Assembly (NCBI GenBank): GCA_013298215.1
Contig: JAAFKE010000004.1
Coordinates: 1 to 54,013, forward strand
DNA from: Cytophagales bacterium
Lineage (GTDB): Bacteria; Bacteroidota; Bacteroidia; Cytophagales; Spirosomataceae
Direction of reading: 5' to 3'
DNA length: 54,013 bases
This document shows, piece by piece, positions 41,818 through 50,604 of the stretch. The translations under genes were made by a program, and so were the position numbers. The notes under the pieces are model-generated. The model did no database searches. It saw nothing but the letters and a program-made list of their open reading frames with translations, and was not told the DNA's origin. Numbering within the stretch: position 1 is the first letter of the stretch; each line of letters starts with the position of its first letter.

Positions 41818-43308
41818 TTAAGCCGCAAATGTAGTGTTTTTGCGCCACTTTTGTTTGATTCGCTCCAATAATATTTTGTAGAAATCGGCATCAAACAAAT
41901 TGGAGTCGTTTCGGGCGCGGTCCATGAAGTACAAACCAAAACAACCGAGCATAAAATTAGAAAACCAGGCTCCCACCCACACGGGCGTTATTCCCTCTTT
42001 TGCCCATTTGTCGCCCTGCATCGTGAATACGTACATCAGAATAAAAAACACAATCGACACCAAAACGGGCATTCCAAAACCGCCCTTTTTGATAATTGCA
42101 CCCAGGGGAGCGCCGATCAGAAACATCATAAAACAGGCCACCACTTGCGTAAGTTTGTGCTGGAGTTCGAGTTCGTATTTGCGCGGATTTAGTTTTTTTT
42201 CGTTGATGTAAGTCACGTTAGAACGCGCCGAGGCCTCGATGCTCTTGGCACTTTGCAAGGCCGACGACAAGGTCTCCATTTTGACTTTTTTGGTTTTCAG
42301 CCGGGCGTTGGTTAGCGAGTCGATCCATTTACCAGCCTTTAATTTGGTTAGTGGCACAGTTTGCTCTTTGAGGTTGTAGCTAAAATATTGCCTCGAAGTA
42401 TTAACCAAATTTTGGCGCGAAGTGGCGTATTCTTTGTTGAGCGAGTCGGCGGTGTTTATTAACTCTTGGCGGTCTTTCATCCACTCGTGGTACTCAAACT
42501 GCTGCTCGTTGGTGCGTTTCAGTCCAAAAGCATCCAGGCTCACCACCAACTTGTAGGTATCGAAGTGATTGCGGCTAAACTTAGAATTAATCGGATCGTT
42601 GCTCGACGTAGCCGAGGCAATGTACTGCGAATTGCCCGTTTGAACGTTTTCCGAGAACATATTACCCTTAAACAACTCAAAAACCAAATACCCTTGGTTG
42701 TTGATGGTATACATTTTCCCCGAATCGGCCAAGATCACCTCGGTGTTGCCAGTGTCGTAGGAGTTGGGCGGGTGTTTGTAAATAACCAAGTTTTTGAGCG
42801 TTCTACCGTCGGGAAATTTCTTATCTACCTTTATGTTGTAGCCAGGCAAGTCGTTGTAGAAAATACCTTCTTTGATGTTGAGCGTTGCCTTGGCGGTCTT
42901 GATGTCGTACAGCAAACTGTAGCCTTTCAGGTTGGCCCAAGGGTAAATCTCATTGTTGTACCAGTACGTGAACCCGCACAAACCAATGATCACAAAAAAG
43001 AGGGGTAGCATGGCGCGGGTCACGGATATGCCCGCGCTTTTGATGGCCGTAAGCTCAAAAAACTCGCCGAGTGCGCCAAAAGTCATGAGCGTGGAGAGTA
43101 GAATGGCCAACGGCATGGCGATCGGAATGGTATTGAGACTAAAAAAGGTAAGCAGCCGCACGTAGTTCAAAAACTCAATGTCCTTGCCAACAAATTCGTT
43201 CATGTAGAACATCAGCAGGCGCATCAAAAAAATAAAAATAACGATGGCAAGCGTCAAGAAAAAAGGCCCGAAAAATGCCTGGATAATCAGTTTATCAATT
43301 TTTTTCAC
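41818..43308 (-). CDS. LptF/LptG family permease
   Basis: Membrane component of the Lpt complex that extracts lipopolysaccharide from the inner membrane. 496 residues from the GTG at 43308 (VKKIDKLIIQAFFGPFFLTL). I reject the longer ORF start at 43374 because it overlaps the upstream gene's stop at 43329. Seen: spans near 10-35, 53-80 and 100-120 (the last within SAGISVTRAMLPLFFVIIGLCGFTYW), a large periplasmic domain (about 120-370), including an insertion with a charged helix pair, then three spans at the C terminus (VVACFMMFLIGAPLGAIIKKGGFGMPVLVSIVFFILMYVF). One such gene here suggests a homodimer or a second copy elsewhere. Confidence 0.93.
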   Translation of the reverse strand: MKKIDKLIIQAFFGPFFLTLAIVIFIFLMRLLMFYMNEFVGKDIEFLNYVRLLTFFSLNTIPIAMPLAILLSTLMTFGALGEFFELTAIKSAGISVTRAMLPLFFVIIGLCGFTYWYNNEIYPWANLKGYSLLYDIKTAKATLNIKEGIFYNDLPGYNIKVDKKFPDGRTLKNLVIYKHPPNSYDTGNTEVILADSGKMYTINNQGYLVFELFKGNMFSENVQTGNSQYIASATSSNDPINSKFSRNHFDTYKLVVSLDAFGLKRTNEQQFEYHEWMKDRQELINTADSLNKEYATSRQNLVNTSRQYFSYNLKEQTVPLTKLKAGKWIDSLTNARLKTKKVKMETLSSALQSAKSIEASARSNVTYINEKKLNPRKYELELQHKLTQVVACFMMFLIGAPLGAIIKKGGFGMPVLVSIVFFILMYVFTMQGDKWAKEGITPVWVGAWFSNFMLGCFGLYFMDRARNDSNLFDADFYKILLERIKQKWRKNTTFAA

Positions 43309-43328
43309 GCGGTATTTTTTTTGTTCAA

Positions 43329-43721
43329 CTAACTCCCCACTATTTCTCGCAGGCCATCCATGAGCCCAAGCCACAAATCTCGCTGTTCGGTTTCGTCGGT
43401 GTTGGCCGAATACTCGGTCACTTTCAGGTACGTACTGTTAGAAAATTCGCTCACGTCCAATTTAAATTCTACGTAGCTATTTTCGTCCCCCTTCTCGTCA
43501 CTATTCAAAAACTCGAACTTAACATTTTTATTTAGACGCATGGCCGTTTGTTTGGCCACGTGTTTTTCGTTGTCCCAGTAAAAATCAAATTTCTGGTCTG
43601 GCAAATTGTTCACCTTCTCACAAAACCACTGCGACAATCCAGCCGCTGAACTAAGGTACGGAAAAAGTACCTTGGGCGATGCCCGCAACTCATATTCTGC
43701 AACAAACTTAAATTTTTCCAT
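43329..43721 (-). CDS. SRPBCC / START-like domain protein
   Basis: 130 residues with a START-like fold of the AHSA1 type. Seen: EYELRASPKVLFPYLSSAAGLSQWFCEKVN (about 9-38), FDFYWDNEKHVAKQT, and the C-terminal helix QRDLWLGLMDGLREIVGS. Such proteins bind a hydrophobic ligand; function unknown. I recall that an AHSA1-like protein commonly sits next to an LptF/G permease in Bacteroidota, but no mechanistic link is known to me. Ends 20 bases before the permease start. Confidence 0.85.
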   Translation of the reverse strand: MEKFKFVAEYELRASPKVLFPYLSSAAGLSQWFCEKVNNLPDQKFDFYWDNEKHVAKQTAMRLNKNVKFEFLNSDEKGDENSYVEFKLDVSEFSNSTYLKVTEYSANTDETEQRDLWLGLMDGLREIVGS

Positions 43722-43847
43722 TGGTTAAAACATAATTACGGTCTGTGATCTACGTTTTTTCGACAAACGCCCAAATCTACAAACCTGTGAAAAACAGACA
43801 GTTCTAAGTTGGCAAAGTATAAACTATGGTTAAGTAATCAAAATATT

Positions 43848-43879
43848 TTTGCACAATAATCTAAAATACCTTACTTTTG
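43848..43879 (+). promoter_or_regulatory. Promoter of tRNA-Met
   Basis: TTTG (43848-43851) and TACTTTTG (43872-43879), spacing 20 bases from TTG to TA, identical to the spacing in front of tRNA-Thr. The tRNA begins 17 bases after the -7 element. Confidence 0.85.
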
Positions 43880-43895
43880 CGTTCCTACAAACAAT

Positions 43896-43969
43896 GGCGG
43901 GGTAGCTCAGATGGTTAGAGCACAGGATTCATAACCCTGAGGTCACGGGTTCGATTCCCGTCTCCGCTA
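43896..43969 (+). tRNA. tRNA-Met (anticodon CAT)
   Basis: Acceptor GGCGGGG (43896-43902) pairs with CTCCGCT (43962-43968) using two G-T pairs, discriminator A at 43969. D arm GCTCAGATGGTTAGAGC, anticodon arm CAGGATTCATAACCCTG with anticodon CAT at 43930-43932, T arm ACGGGTTCGATTCCCGT. The bottom anticodon-stem pair is A-C. The G1-U72-type start pair and GG-rich acceptor fit an elongator Met tRNA rather than the initiator, which lacks the first pair; a tRNA-Ile2 precursor (lysidine type) cannot be excluded by eye. Confidence 0.95.
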
Positions 43970-43972
43970 CAT

Positions 43973-44010
43973 AAAAAGGCTGCAAGCACGTGTGTTTGCA
44001 GCCTTTTTTT
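43973..44010. terminator. Terminator between tRNA-Met and holA (convergent)
   Basis: AAAAAGGCTGCAA (43973-43985) pairs with TTGCAGCCTTTTT (43996-44008), followed by further T to 44010. It starts four bases past the tRNA and ends four bases before the holA stop codon. It can serve both directions. Confidence 0.92.
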
Positions 44011-44013
44011 ACG

Positions 44014-45033
44014 TTAGTGCAGTATCCTGAAAACCAATTGTCGTACAATGTCTCCGTCGTTTTGGCTGCCAGCATCAATGCCCTTGGCGTGGCCGTCGGC
44101 CTGGCGAAGGGCCGCAATGATATCAACTACTTTGTTCACTGGGTAGTTTCGAGCGGTTTGCAGGTAATCTTTCACAAAGTAGGGGTTCACGCCCAAAACA
44201 GTGGCCAGGTTGCGTTCCGACTTATCGGCCGTGCCGTGTGCCACCAAAACCTTGCTAAAAAAGCCGTACAAAATCACCAAGATGGGCATAATCGGGTTGT
44301 CTTTGGGATTGGCGGCAAAAAAAGTCGCAATCTGGTTGGCCTTAAAAACGTCTTTTTGCATGAGCGCTTTCTGAAACTCAAACACGTTGTACTCTTTGCT
44401 AATGCCCACAAAACGCTCAACGGTGGCGGCCGATATTTCTTCGTTTGGTTTTAGGTTAATGAGCACCTTTTCGATTTCCGACGACAGGCGTTTAAGGTCG
44501 TTTCCGATGTTTTCGACCAGCATTTGGATGGCCTTCAAACTGATTTTGGTACTTTTGGCGTGGCAATAATCCGCCACCCAGTCGGGCAGTTTGTTGTCGT
44601 ACATTTTCTTAGACTGCACCAATGCCCCCGCCCGGTCGAAACTTTTGGCCAACGTTTTTCGCTCGTCGAAATTGCCCTGGTGGCAAATCAACAACACCGT
44701 CGAAGGAAGTGGTTTGGTGGCGTATTGTTCGAGCAAGGCGTTTTTTTCTTTCGACTCCAGCCCCGCCAACGCCTGCGCCTCCTTGACGATCACCAGCTGG
44801 CGCTCGGCCATAAAAGGGTACTTGCGGGCGTAGTTTAGCACCGAACCCACGTCGTGGTCTTTTCCAAAAAGTACAAATTGGTTGAAAGACTTCTCGGCCT
44901 CCAACAATACTTTTTTCTCCAGTGCATCGGCAATAGCATCGATATAAAACGGTTCATCGCCGTGAACAAAATAAACGGGTCTGATTTTTTTCTGGCCAAT
45001 CTCTTTTAATATTTCGGCGGGCGTAACGGGCAT
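44014..45033 (-). CDS. holA: DNA polymerase III delta subunit
   Basis: Clamp-loader subunit that opens the sliding clamp. 339 residues, typical. Seen: the start MPVTPAEILKEIGQKKIRPVYFVHGDEPFYIDAIADAL (residues 19-28 being the AAA+-like start), FVLFGKDHDVGSVLNYARKYPFMAERQLVIVKEAQ (about 52-86), then helical domain II with ISLKAIQMLVENIGNDLKRLSSEIEKVLI (about 163-191), and domain III (ATVERFVGISKEYNVFEFQKALMQKDVFKA). It lies alone; the promoter is not obvious in the 115 bases before it. Confidence 0.94.
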   Translation of the reverse strand: MPVTPAEILKEIGQKKIRPVYFVHGDEPFYIDAIADALEKKVLLEAEKSFNQFVLFGKDHDVGSVLNYARKYPFMAERQLVIVKEAQALAGLESKEKNALLEQYATKPLPSTVLLICHQGNFDERKTLAKSFDRAGALVQSKKMYDNKLPDWVADYCHAKSTKISLKAIQMLVENIGNDLKRLSSEIEKVLINLKPNEEISAATVERFVGISKEYNVFEFQKALMQKDVFKANQIATFFAANPKDNPIMPILVILYGFFSKVLVAHGTADKSERNLATVLGVNPYFVKDYLQTARNYPVNKVVDIIAALRQADGHAKGIDAGSQNDGDIVRQLVFRILH

Positions 45034-45148
45034 AAATAATAATTTTAAGTTACTGAGTGTTGAATGAATGAGCCGTCCATATAGTAATTAAATAAACTAC
45101 TGATATTCAATGCTTTTTAGATAATTTCGATCACGTTGGTCTTATTAT

Positions 45149-45748
45149 TTACTTAACGTCTATCAAAAAACGGGTACACTCCCGTTGAAGATCGGGGAAG
45201 AATGCGCAGAAATAGGCGTAATAATCAGCGTAGTTTTCAAAAAGCTCTTCGTAAGACTTTTCGATCCCCGCCAAGATCGCATTTTTCTTGGCCATCCCCC
45301 CCAACGACCTCCGCAAGCCCTCTGGGTGTTGGTAGTTGTTGAGCCAATCGTATTTGAGCATAGATTCTACCATTGGTCTCATGGCCGGGTAGTACAGGTG
45401 GTCGTAGCGGGGTAAGATCGCGTAGGTGTCTTTCACAAAATTAGCGAGCGGAAGGGCGAAGTAATCTTCAAAGTTTTTTGCCAAAAAATGGTCAAAATAC
45501 ATATCAATAATCACGCTGGCATAGCGAGGAAAAATACCGTTAAGCTGGTTGCGGCAGTCCAAAACCACGGGGTGGGTGTCGGTAAAATGGTCGATGCGGC
45601 GGTGCAGCGCAAGGCCTTTTCTAACATCGTCGCTCAAATGAGCAAAGCGCGGATGGGTCAGGCGGCCCTTGGCATGATCGCCCATAAAATTGCCGATCAT
45701 TACCGCTTCATTCCTGCCCGACAGGGCCAAGTGGGCTAAGTAGTTCAA
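45149..45748 (-). CDS. ACP phosphodiesterase-like (DUF479)
   Basis: 199 residues, DUF479/AcpH family, which removes the phosphopantetheine arm from acyl carrier protein in E. coli. Seen: MNYLAHLALSGRNEAVMIGNFMGDHAKGR (1-29), RRIDHFTDTHPVV (about 50-62), IDMYFDHFLAKNFEDY (about 80-95) and the C-terminal FEDYFAL and AYFCAFFPDLQ regions. The HxxxxxH/D histidine-aspartate pattern fits a metal-dependent phosphodiesterase. Its ATG overlaps the stop of the deaminase gene by four bases, so the two are co-transcribed. Most bacterial relatives are uncharacterised. Confidence 0.9.
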   Translation of the reverse strand: MNYLAHLALSGRNEAVMIGNFMGDHAKGRLTHPRFAHLSDDVRKGLALHRRIDHFTDTHPVVLDCRNQLNGIFPRYASVIIDMYFDHFLAKNFEDYFALPLANFVKDTYAILPRYDHLYYPAMRPMVESMLKYDWLNNYQHPEGLRRSLGGMAKKNAILAGIEKSYEELFENYADYYAYFCAFFPDLQRECTRFLIDVK

Positions 45749-46209
45749 AGCACCGATTGGGGTTTATAGTGTTGCACCTCCACGCCAAATGTTCGCAAAA
45801 AATCAACGCCTTCGTCCGTTGGCAAGCCTTTATAGACAGCGTAAGAATCCAGGTAAATTACCCTTTTTATTTTCATTGTGTAGATAATCCTGGCGCAGGC
45901 TATGCAGGGCGACAAAGTCACATAAATTGTTGCGCCCTCCACGGTAGAGCCGTTTTTGGAGGCGTACAAAATGGCGTTTTGCTCGGCGTGCAACGCCAAC
46001 GAGCAGCTCCCCTTGGAATCGCGGGGGCAACCCGTTTCGGGAAAATCCAAGTCGCAGTTGTGCGTACCAGCGGGCGGGCCGTTGTAGCCAATCGATATAA
46101 TTCGGGTATCTTTGGTAAGCACTGCTCCCACCTGCGCACGGGTGCAATGCGACCTTTTGGCCAAATTGACGGCCAGCTCCATAAAAATATCGTCGAAGGC
46201 GGGTTTCAT
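45745..46209 (-). CDS. dCMP deaminase family protein
   Basis: 154 residues from the ATG at 46209 (a TTG three codons upstream is possible). Zinc-dependent deaminase. Seen: HCTRAQVGAVLTKDTRIISIGYNGPPAGT (about 21-49), the zinc ligand motif HAEQNAI (about 74-80) with the catalytic Glu, and SPCIACARIIY (about 99-109) with two cysteines. A further Cys-rich segment CDLDFPETGCPRDSKGSC fits the ComEB/dCMP deaminase branch rather than cytidine deaminase. Supplies dUMP for dTMP synthesis. Spacing of nine bases to the CDF transporter gene upstream. Confidence 0.92.
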   Translation of the reverse strand: MKPAFDDIFMELAVNLAKRSHCTRAQVGAVLTKDTRIISIGYNGPPAGTHNCDLDFPETGCPRDSKGSCSLALHAEQNAILYASKNGSTVEGATIYVTLSPCIACARIIYTMKIKRVIYLDSYAVYKGLPTDEGVDFLRTFGVEVQHYKPQSVL

Positions 46210-46218
46210 ACCAATCAA

Positions 46219-47250
46219 TTAATTGTTGAGGTTGTTCACAAAGGCTACGAAGTGTTTTTGGTTTTTGGTCAAATTCTCCACGTTCCAATCAATGTCTCGC
46301 GCCAATGCTTGGGTGCGCACGGGACAATTTTGAACGCGGCAATACTTGCAACAATCGGGCAAGCAGGGGTCAGCGTGGATAAAAATCTCCAAGTTTCCCT
46401 GGGTATTGGCCTCCAATATTTCTTCAAAAGCATGGATAGACTGGTGTACCTGGCTAAGATCCCAGTAATTGGGAAGCGTCAGGTGGCAATCTACGTGCAG
46501 GTCTGGCCCGTAGCGTTGCACGCGCAGGTTGTGCACGTCTATCCACTCTTGTTTTTTATTGGCGTTAATAATTTGTACCACACTATTGACCACCGCCACG
46601 TCCACCTCGTCCATGAGGGCAGCAATGGAGCGGCGCACCAATTTGAAGCCGCTAAACAAAATAAAACAAGCCACCAGCAACGACACCAGCGTGTCGATCC
46701 AGGCCAAACCCGTGAGCCAGATCAGGCCCACACCCACCAGCACAAACATACTACTCAGGCTATCGACGAGCAGGTGTTGGCCGTCTGCTTGGAGTGCCAC
46801 CGAGTTGGTTTTTTTGCCCGCATTGAGCAGCCCCAACCCCAAACTGCCATTGATAAAAATCGTGGATGAGAGCAACAAAAATCCGTATCCGAGGTTCTCA
46901 ACGGGCGTTGGGTCAAAATAGCGGCGGGCGGTTTCATACAAAATATAGAGCCCCGCAATCATAATGAGCGCTCCCTCGAAACCCGTCGAAAAATATTCTA
47001 TCTTTCCGTGGCCGTAAGGGTGGTTGGCATCCTTGGGTTGGGCGGCCAGGTAGATGCTGTAAAAAGCGAAACCACTCGCAAAAACGTTGATGATCGACTC
47101 TACCGCATCCGTCAAAACGGCATTTGAATCGGTCAGGTAAAAGGCGAAAAACTTGATGGCCATCAAAACGATGCTGACCACAAATGACGCGCCGATCCAC
47201 ATATATTTTGAAATCTGGTGTTTTTGCATTCTCTTTGAAACTTCATTCAA
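46219..47250 (-). CDS. Cation diffusion facilitator family transporter
   Basis: Exports divalent metal ions, probably Zn or Fe/Mn, in exchange for protons. 343 residues. Seen: six membrane spans between about 15 and 215, with the site-A-like motif DAVESIINV (about 43-51) and the second acidic motif QADGQHLLVDS (about 155-165), and HPYGHGKIEYF (about 76-86). The cytoplasmic domain (about 220-305) carries LHVDCHLTLP. A Cys-rich C-terminal extension (CLPDCCKYCRVQNCPVR, about 297-313) is unusual for the family and may sense or bind metal. An alternative start is the Met at residue 8. Confidence 0.92.
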   Translation of the reverse strand: MNEVSKRMQKHQISKYMWIGASFVVSIVLMAIKFFAFYLTDSNAVLTDAVESIINVFASGFAFYSIYLAAQPKDANHPYGHGKIEYFSTGFEGALIMIAGLYILYETARRYFDPTPVENLGYGFLLLSSTIFINGSLGLGLLNAGKKTNSVALQADGQHLLVDSLSSMFVLVGVGLIWLTGLAWIDTLVSLLVACFILFSGFKLVRRSIAALMDEVDVAVVNSVVQIINANKKQEWIDVHNLRVQRYGPDLHVDCHLTLPNYWDLSQVHQSIHAFEEILEANTQGNLEIFIHADPCLPDCCKYCRVQNCPVRTQALARDIDWNVENLTKNQKHFVAFVNNLNN

Positions 47251-47286
47251 AATTAGGCAAAGTTTTACTCAAATTCATACCAATCA

Positions 47287-47838
47287 GTGAACGACCCAAC
47301 GCAAAACCCTTGGACAACACTTAGTTCGGACGTAAAATACGACAATAAATGGCTGACAATCAAGCACGAAGAAGTACTAACCCCCGCAAAAACTCCTGGG
47401 ATTTACGGTGTTGTGAGTTTTAAAAATAAAGCCATTGGCGTAGTGCCGATCGACCAAAACGGAGATATTTACCTCGTTGGCCAATACCGCTACACCCTCA
47501 ACGAGTATTCGTGGGAAATACCCGAAGGCGGCTGCCCGCTTGGCCAAGACCCAATCTTGGCCGCCCAACGAGAGCTAAAAGAAGAGACTGGACTTATTGC
47601 CAACACTTGGACGCAAATTGGGCGGATTCATACCTCCAACTCGGCCACCGACGAAGAAGGTTTTATGTTTTTGGCCGAAGGTTTGACCCAAAGCGAGCAA
47701 GAATTGGAGGAGACCGAGCAAATAATGGTACGAAAAATACCGCTCGCGGGTGCCGTGGCCATGGTTATGGACGGGCAGATAACCGACGCAATCAGCCAGA
47801 GTGCCATTTTGTTGGTGGCCAGACTCCGAGGCGTATGA
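47287..47838 (+). CDS. Nudix hydrolase (ADP-ribose pyrophosphatase-like)
   Basis: 183 residues. Hydrolyses nucleoside diphosphate derivatives, probably ADP-ribose. Seen: Nudix box near 78-100: EIPEGGCPLGQDPILAAQRELKEETGL, with REL-KEETG intact; the first Glu of the consensus is Gln here (a non-catalytic position). Start is a GTG at 47287. Divergent from the CDF gene. Its stop overlaps the start codon of the next gene (ATGA), so the two are translationally coupled. Confidence 0.93.
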   Translation: MNDPTQNPWTTLSSDVKYDNKWLTIKHEEVLTPAKTPGIYGVVSFKNKAIGVVPIDQNGDIYLVGQYRYTLNEYSWEIPEGGCPLGQDPILAAQRELKEETGLIANTWTQIGRIHTSNSATDEEGFMFLAEGLTQSEQELEETEQIMVRKIPLAGAVAMVMDGQITDAISQSAILLVARLRGV

Positions 47839-48449
47839 TGTTAGCGGCACTCTACGGCCTGCTCACGGGCGTAGCCTTATGTCTGACTTTCGGAACTGTC
47901 TTTTTTGTTTTGATTCAAAACAGCATCGACAATGGCTACCGAAGCGGCATCGAAATTGCGCTGGGTGTGGTTATTACCGACGCTTTTTTTGTTTTTTGCG
48001 CCATGTTTGGCACGTCCTTTCTGCCAAAAATCAACCACTTCGACCAGTGGACGGGTGGTGTGGGGGCAATATTGTTGCTGCTCCTCGGAACGATGAACAT
48101 GGTGAAAGGAACGCCCAAGGTGGCATACCCCAAAACGAAGCTGGGCAGCTTTATGTATTATTTCGGAACTGGCGCACTCCTAAACGCCCTCAATCCGATA
48201 AACTTCTTTTCGTGGGTGTCGATCGCGGCCTACCTCAAAACCAACACCACCTACGACTTCGGACAAACGGCCGCTTTTTTTGGGGCAAGCCTGCTGGGGG
48301 TTTTGCTGGCAGAGTCGGCGTTGGCGTACTATGCCCACAAATTGAAGGGCATTTTAAGGCCGTCTACCATCGAAAAAGTAAACAAGGTGAGTGGACTTAT
48401 TTTCATAGTCCTCGCACTAAATATTCTCTACAAAACCTTCGGGGGTTGA
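47835..48449 (+). CDS. LysE family translocator-like membrane protein
   Basis: 204 residues, start at the ATG at 47835, which overlaps the stop codon of the Nudix gene. The same frame is open further upstream (from 47511), but that part is a shadow of the Nudix gene. Seen: six predicted spans, with MLAALYGLLTGVALCLTFGTVFFVLIQNSIDNGYRSGIEIALGVVITDAFFVFCAMFG at the start and GALLNALNPINFFSW (about 114-128), a motif typical of the LysE/RhtB fold. Likely exporter of an amino acid or other small metabolite. Convergent with rho. Confidence 0.88.
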   Translation: MMLAALYGLLTGVALCLTFGTVFFVLIQNSIDNGYRSGIEIALGVVITDAFFVFCAMFGTSFLPKINHFDQWTGGVGAILLLLLGTMNMVKGTPKVAYPKTKLGSFMYYFGTGALLNALNPINFFSWVSIAAYLKTNTTYDFGQTAAFFGASLLGVLLAESALAYYAHKLKGILRPSTIEKVNKVSGLIFIVLALNILYKTFGG

Positions 48450-48465
48450 AAATTAATTTTGTAAG

Positions 48466-50208
48466 TTACCTGTTCATTGACACCAGAAACTCTTCGTTTG
48501 AACGCGTACCGCGCATTCGATCCATCAAAAAATCCATCGACTCCACGGGGTTCATGTCCGACAGGTGCTTGCGCAGAATCCAAACGCGGCGCAACGTTTC
48601 TTTGTCGAGCAGCAAATCTTCTTTGCGCGTACCCGAGCCAAGCACGTCCACGGCGGGGAAAACCCGCTTGTTCGACAACTTGCGGTCGAGCTGAAGCTCC
48701 ATGTTGCCCGTTCCCTTAAATTCTTCAAATATCACTTCGTCCATTTTAGAACCCGTTTCGATCAAGGCCGTGGCAATGATCGTGAGCGAGCCACCATTTT
48801 CGATGTTTCGGGCTGCACCAAAAAAGCGCTTCGGTTTGTGAAGCGCGTTGGCATCGACACCACCCGAAAGTATCTTACCCGACGGCGGCACAACGGTGTT
48901 GTAGGCACGCGCCAAGCGGGTGATCGAGTCCAGCAAAATCACCACGTCATGGCCGCATTCTACCATGCGCTTGGCTTTTTCGAGCACCAAGCTGGCCACT
49001 TTCACGTGGCGGTCGGCCTGCTCGTCGAACGTCGATGCAATCACCTCCGCCCGCACACTCCGCTGCATATCGGTCACCTCCTCGGGGCGTTCGTCGATGA
49101 GCAGTATTATCAAGTATATTTCTGGGTGATTTTTAGTGATGGCGTTGGCAATTTCTTTGAGAAGCACCGTTTTACCAGTCTTGGGTTGTGCCACAATCAT
49201 GCCGCGCTGGCCTTTGCCAATGGGGGCAAAAAGGTCGAGTATCCGGGTAGAATAAATATCGGGGCGGGTACTGAGCCTGATCTGCTCTTCGGGAAACAAC
49301 GGTGTGAGGTACTCGAACGGAATGCGGTCGCGAATTTCTTCGGTGGTTTTTCCGTTCACGGTTTCTACCCGCAACAAAGCGAAGTATTTCTCTCCCTCCT
49401 TTGGGGGCCGAATCTGCCCGCGCACGGTATCGCCCGTTTTTAGACCAAAAAGTTTGATCTGCGACGGAGAAACGTAAATATCATCGGGACTGGCCAGGTA
49501 GTTATAATCGGCGGCGCGTAGAAAACCGTAGCCTCCGTCGGACATGATCTCTAAAACACCAATATTGGTAATGATGCCGTCGAACTCTTTGATGAGCTGG
49601 TTGTACTGCTTTTTGGTGCGGTTGGTGTTGTCCTCGCGCGACGGGTCGGGAGTGGAGACGCTACTGGCCGTAACTGCTTTCTCGGCCTTTTGAACGTTCT
49701 CGCTGTCGTTTTTTTCAAAGTCTTCGGTTATAAAAGACGTATCAAAATCGTCTGCCACCAAGGCATCATTTACGTCGTCTTGGCTTTGGGGCATTTGAGT
49801 CGTTTCTTGGGCGGTTGCTTGAAGAACTGGCTGGGCGGGAACCTCAGCACTGGCTTCTACCGTTGGGGTATTTTCCGCAGCATTGTGCTCGTCGGCTTCG
49901 TCTTTCTTAAAAATACGCTGGCGTTTCGGGCGAAAGGCAGCATCTTTTTCGATGACGTACTCGTTGGCAACCGTGGGTGCGGCAACCGTCGGTGCGGCAA
50001 CTGCTGGTTCAACAGCTGTAGCCATAACCACCAATTCTGCAACCGCTTTGGGAGCTGCAACAGGACGAACTGACGCTTTTTGTCGTGCAACAATCCTCGG
50101 TATAATTTCTTTTTTGGACGTTTTACTCTCATCAGCCATCCCCAACTGGGCGGCAACGGCTCTTAATTCTGAAACAGATTTCAGATTGAGTTCTTCAATA
50201 GTAAGCAT
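48466..50208 (-). CDS. rho: Transcription termination factor Rho
   Basis: RNA-dependent helicase that ends transcription. 580 residues from the ATG at 50208 ([24 protein letters not shown]). I reject the longer ORF because those 42 residues do not match the family. Seen: Rho N-terminal domain, then a long low-complexity insert (about 60-205, Ala, Glu, Val, Pro and Thr rich) typical of Bacteroidota Rho, the cold-shock-like RNA-binding domain ([31 protein letters not shown]), Walker [16 protein letters not shown], Walker [17 protein letters not shown] and the Q-loop/R-loop region [28 protein letters not shown]. Ends 16 bases from the LysE gene stop, no clear terminator. Confidence 0.97.
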   Translation of the reverse strand: MLTIEELNLKSVSELRAVAAQLGMADESKTSKKEIIPRIVARQKASVRPVAAPKAVAELVVMATAVEPAVAAPTVAAPTVANEYVIEKDAAFRPKRQRIFKKDEADEHNAAENTPTVEASAEVPAQPVLQATAQETTQMPQSQDDVNDALVADDFDTSFITEDFEKNDSENVQKAEKAVTASSVSTPDPSREDNTNRTKKQYNQLIKEFDGIITNIGVLEIMSDGGYGFLRAADYNYLASPDDIYVSPSQIKLFGLKTGDTVRGQIRPPKEGEKYFALLRVETVNGKTTEEIRDRIPFEYLTPLFPEEQIRLSTRPDIYSTRILDLFAPIGKGQRGMIVAQPKTGKTVLLKEIANAITKNHPEIYLIILLIDERPEEVTDMQRSVRAEVIASTFDEQADRHVKVASLVLEKAKRMVECGHDVVILLDSITRLARAYNTVVPPSGKILSGGVDANALHKPKRFFGAARNIENGGSLTIIATALIETGSKMDEVIFEEFKGTGNMELQLDRKLSNKRVFPAVDVLGSGTRKEDLLLDKETLRRVWILRKHLSDMNPVESMDFLMDRMRGTRSNEEFLVSMNR

Positions 50209-50604
50209 AGAATGATTTTTTGTAAAGGAACGCTTTACACGAAGTAGTAAATTAGTTTTGTCGGAAACAGTACTGAGAAAATAATAGCCAGAGGCGTTTT
50301 GATGTGTTTTGGAGTCCGATTGAGACAACGACATTCATGGCCGCTGAATTTGGGACTTGCCACAATGACCTTAGATTGAAGTACAATTATACGCTTTTTT
50401 ATTTGCAAAAGCAATTTTAGCAAAAAAACGTTCATAAAAGGCGTTGCTGATAGTTCCGCCCACAATAAGTGCCAAAAAAAACTCAACCTGAGCAGGGTAT
50501 CACCCAGCCCAAAGGCCTCACGCCACGGAACGACGCCTAACTTTCGTGACAGCACACAGGCCAAAACCCCGCTGCCAAACATTGTATATCAGGCATTTAG
50601 TGAA
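50209..50604. other. Intergenic region upstream of rho
   Basis: 396 bases between rho and the DUF1800 gene, both on the minus strand. A 115-codon minus-strand ORF (50235-50582) has hydrophobic stretches (GDTLLRLSFFWHLLW, NVFLLKLLL) but no family I recognise, and it lacks any clear ribosome or promoter support; it could be a decayed membrane protein gene. The rest may be the promoter and leader of rho. No repeats stand out. Confidence 0.4.

Noticed and set aside
47511..47834. N-terminal extension of the LysE-like gene
   Set aside because: The extension is out-of-frame Nudix coding sequence and Arg-rich nonsense; the ATG at 47835 coupled to the Nudix stop is the natural start.
50209..50334. 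Longer N terminus of Rho
   Set aside because: The 42 extra residues do not resemble the Rho N-terminal domain; [16 protein letters not shown] does.
50235..50582. 115-codon minus-strand ORF upstream of rho
   Set aside because: Hydrophobic stretches but no family, an odd composition and no supporting signals; kept only as a remark on the intergenic region.
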